A stretch of DNA of 33,185 nt, taken from an uncultured Thermomicrobiales bacterium (GTDB taxonomy: Bacteria; Chloroflexota; Chloroflexia; Thermomicrobiales; UBA6265). The position numbers and the translations under genes were made by a program. Location: NCBI GenBank assembly GCA_902806345.1, contig CADCWF010000086.1, positions 1 through 33,185 on the forward strand, in the 5' to 3' direction. Positions 31,773 through 33,185 of this stretch are shown here, piece after piece; position 1 is the stretch's first letter; every line of letters starts with the position of its first letter. The notes below the pieces were generated by a model that saw only the letters and a list, made by a program, of their open reading frames with translations, ran no database searches and had not been told where the DNA came from.

Positions 31773-32773
31773 CCCACCACCCCCGCCTCCCGCAGCGTCC
31801 GCAGCACCACCTCGTCCAGTGGCCAGGAGGTCAACAGCCGGACGTAGATGGCGCCCTCGTCGGCGCAGACCGCCTCGGCGCCATCGAGCCAAGCTGCAAC
31901 CGCTTCCCCGTACCGCTCCAGTAGCCCGTCGGTCGGCGAGAGCAGCAGGCGCCGCCCCGTCTCGGCCTCGATCAGCTCGACCGCCCCTCCCGGCTGATCG
32001 GCGCCGGCACCCAGGTAGGCGCCGGCGAACACGGGCGCGACCTCGGCCTCGTCGAGCACGTGGAGCAGCGCCACCTGCCAGCCGCGAGCGCGGGCGTCAC
32101 GCAGCGATGCCCGGAGGTCGTCTGGTTCGCCGGCCAGGAGGTCGGTGATCAGCAGCAGCACGCCCGGGCGCCGCCGGGCGTGGAGGTAGCGGTCGACCGC
32201 GTCGACCAGCGCGGTGCCGCCCAGCGGCGCCATCCGCTCCAGCGTCCGCAGCATCGGCACCGCATGGGAGCGCCCCTGGGCGGGGCCGAACCCGTGGCCA
32301 AGCGCGTCGCCGAAGGGGGTCACCATCAGGCGGTCAAAGTGCCAGAGGGCGAGGTAGCCGAGGGCGCCGGCCAGGCGCCGTCCGTAGTCGAACTTGGTCG
32401 GGGCGTTCGGGTCGCCCCGCCAGTCCATCGAGTCGCTGGCGTCCAGCAGGACGTGGACGCCCAACTCGGTCGTCACCTCGCTCAAACGGACGAACAGACC
32501 GCCGAGGCGGGCGTAGGTGTTCCAGTCGATCCGCCGGAAGTCGTCGCCCTGGCTGTAGCTCTTGAAGTCGGCGAACTCCGGCGAGGAGCCGCGCCGCCGC
32601 GAGCGGTGCTCGCCGACGATCCCCTCGGTCCGGATCTGGCCGGAGAGGAGGCTCATCTGCCGCAGCCGCCCCAGCAGCGCCTCGTCGAAGAGGGTGGCCG
32701 CCGCCGGCGGGGGAGGGGAGGGGGAGCGCCGGGGGACGGCCCGCGCCAGCGTCTCGCGGAGCGATCCGGTCAT
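31769..32773 (-). CDS. DUF58-domain protein (VWA-related)
   Basis: This is a 334-residue protein. The DUF58 signature is clear: GEHRSRRRGSSPEFADFKSY followed by SQGDDFRRIDWNTYARLGG and then LLDASDSMDW, a VWA-like metal motif Asp-x-Ser-x-Ser. A Pro-rich segment lies near the N-terminus (PRRSPSPPPPAAAT). There are no membrane helices. The ATG at 32773 overlaps the preceding gene's stop by four bases. DUF58 proteins are usually encoded between a MoxR AAA+ ATPase and BatA-like VWA proteins; here the VWA proteins follow as expected, and a MoxR gene would lie beyond the right edge if present. Confidence 0.92.
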   Translation of the reverse strand: MTGSLRETLARAVPRRSPSPPPPAAATLFDEALLGRLRQMSLLSGQIRTEGIVGEHRSRRRGSSPEFADFKSYSQGDDFRRIDWNTYARLGGLFVRLSEVTTELGVHVLLDASDSMDWRGDPNAPTKFDYGRRLAGALGYLALWHFDRLMVTPFGDALGHGFGPAQGRSHAVPMLRTLERMAPLGGTALVDAVDRYLHARRRPGVLLLITDLLAGEPDDLRASLRDARARGWQVALLHVLDEAEVAPVFAGAYLGAGADQPGGAVELIEAETGRRLLLSPTDGLLERYGEAVAAWLDGAEAVCADEGAIYVRLLTSWPLDEVVLRTLREAGVVG

Positions 32774-33185
32774 GGCTCGGGGTCCAGCGCGGCGAACGGG
32801 TCGCCGAAGTAGCGCTCGACCACGCCGCGGTGCTCCGCCGGCACGTGGTTGCTGTCGGGCCCGGCCTCACCGACCTCGCCCTGGACGGCGTCGCCGGAAC
32901 CGGCCGTCACCCCGGACCCGGAGCCGAGCAGGGAGGAGCCGCCGTCGCCCGAGGTCTGGACGCCCTGGTTTCCCTCGCCGGGCGGCAGCGAGATCGCCTC
33001 GGTCACCTCGCCCGGGTCGCCGGCCTCGCCTCGGCCGCCGTCGCCCTCGCCGACGCGCTCTTCGGCCGGTTCGCCCTCTCCCGCCTCCTGGCCCTCGCCG
33101 GCGCCCGGAGCGGGGTTGGCCTCCCCCGGCTGGTCCTGGCCCTCGCCGCTGCCGGCGCCTGCGCCCCGGGCGGCGGCGTCCGCCT
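32770..33185 (-). CDS. Gly/Glu-rich protein of the DUF58/VWA operon, C-terminal part (cut by window edge)
   Basis: An open frame runs from the right edge to the TGA at 32770-32772, 138 codons, and no start is needed because the gene begins outside. The visible part is low in complexity: an acidic Gly/Glu/Ala-rich stretch (GEGQDQPGEANPAPGAGEGQ and similar) followed by a Gly/Ser-rich part and a short ordered end VPAEHRGVVERYFGDPFAAL. The end resembles the C-terminal helices seen on large membrane proteins in MoxR/VWA loci, judged by eye. It does not look like the end of a MoxR ATPase. Its stop overlaps the DUF58 start (ATGA), so it belongs to the same operon. Confidence 0.72.
   Translation of the reverse strand, partial: ADAAARGAGAGSGEGQDQPGEANPAPGAGEGQEAGEGEPAEERVGEGDGGRGEAGDPGEVTEAISLPPGEGNQGVQTSGDGGSSLLGSGSGVTAGSGDAVQGEVGEAGPDSNHVPAEHRGVVERYFGDPFAALDPEP

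Noticed and set aside
1..33185. CRISPR array, prophage, insertion sequence or integron
   Set aside because: No regularly spaced repeats, transposase, integrase or terminal inverted repeats with target duplications were seen on either strand.

Overview
This is a very GC-rich bacterial chromosome segment with dense coding. It holds mostly paired or operonic genes and shows no tRNA, rRNA, CRISPR array, transposase or integrase. The gene content suggests a free-living bacterium of the Thermomicrobia/Chloroflexota type, though a high-GC actinobacterium cannot be excluded. The clues are family-5 solute-binding proteins with twin-arginine signals, RraA-like and creatininase-like proteins, a large tryptophan-rich sensory protein, and a DUF58/double-VWA membrane locus. 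This placement is inference; no marker gene in the window settles it.

Region 1 (1-13818) is a transport and catabolism locus. A truncated solute-binding-protein gene runs leftward off the left edge. Across an 817-bp divergent promoter region lies a GntR/FCD regulator, followed by ten co-directional genes: solute-binding protein, DppB-like and DppC-like permeases, RraA-like protein, Nit1-like carbon-nitrogen hydrolase, a second solute-binding protein with its own permease pair, creatininase-family amidohydrolase and a cytoplasmic gamma-glutamyltransferase. There is no ABC ATPase. The enzymes (gamma-glutamyl transfer, omega-amidase-type hydrolysis, cyclic amide hydrolysis) fit import and breakdown of gamma-glutamyl or other modified peptides. 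Strong RNA hairpins occupy several intercistronic gaps, including both junctions between a binding-protein gene and its permease genes.

Region 2 (13819-18746) has a leftward pair of small genes, one resembling a divergent archease and one with two DUF2283-like repeats. Rightward from there are a YihY/BrkB membrane protein and an ECF sigma factor overlapping a zinc-finger anti-sigma factor with a roughly 440-residue low-complexity outer domain. A 14/16 match to the ParB site parS lies between the YihY gene and the sigma factor.

Region 3 (19022-24909) carries a macro-domain-like protein coupled by a TTGA overlap to an alpha/beta hydrolase, and an MgtE magnesium channel with a good promoter. 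On the opposite strand are a small ABM-domain monooxygenase-like protein, a CorA channel and a TspO-like tryptophan-rich membrane protein.

Region 4 (25138-33185, all leftward) has a NarL-type response regulator overlapping its histidine kinase. It is followed by an operon whose genes read, in transcription order: a Gly/Glu-rich protein cut by the right edge, a DUF58 protein, a BatA-type VWA protein and a large double-VWA protein with a glutamine-amidotransferase-like central domain. Four-base overlaps or a four-base gap join these genes. A MoxR ATPase, the usual partner, would lie beyond the right edge if present.
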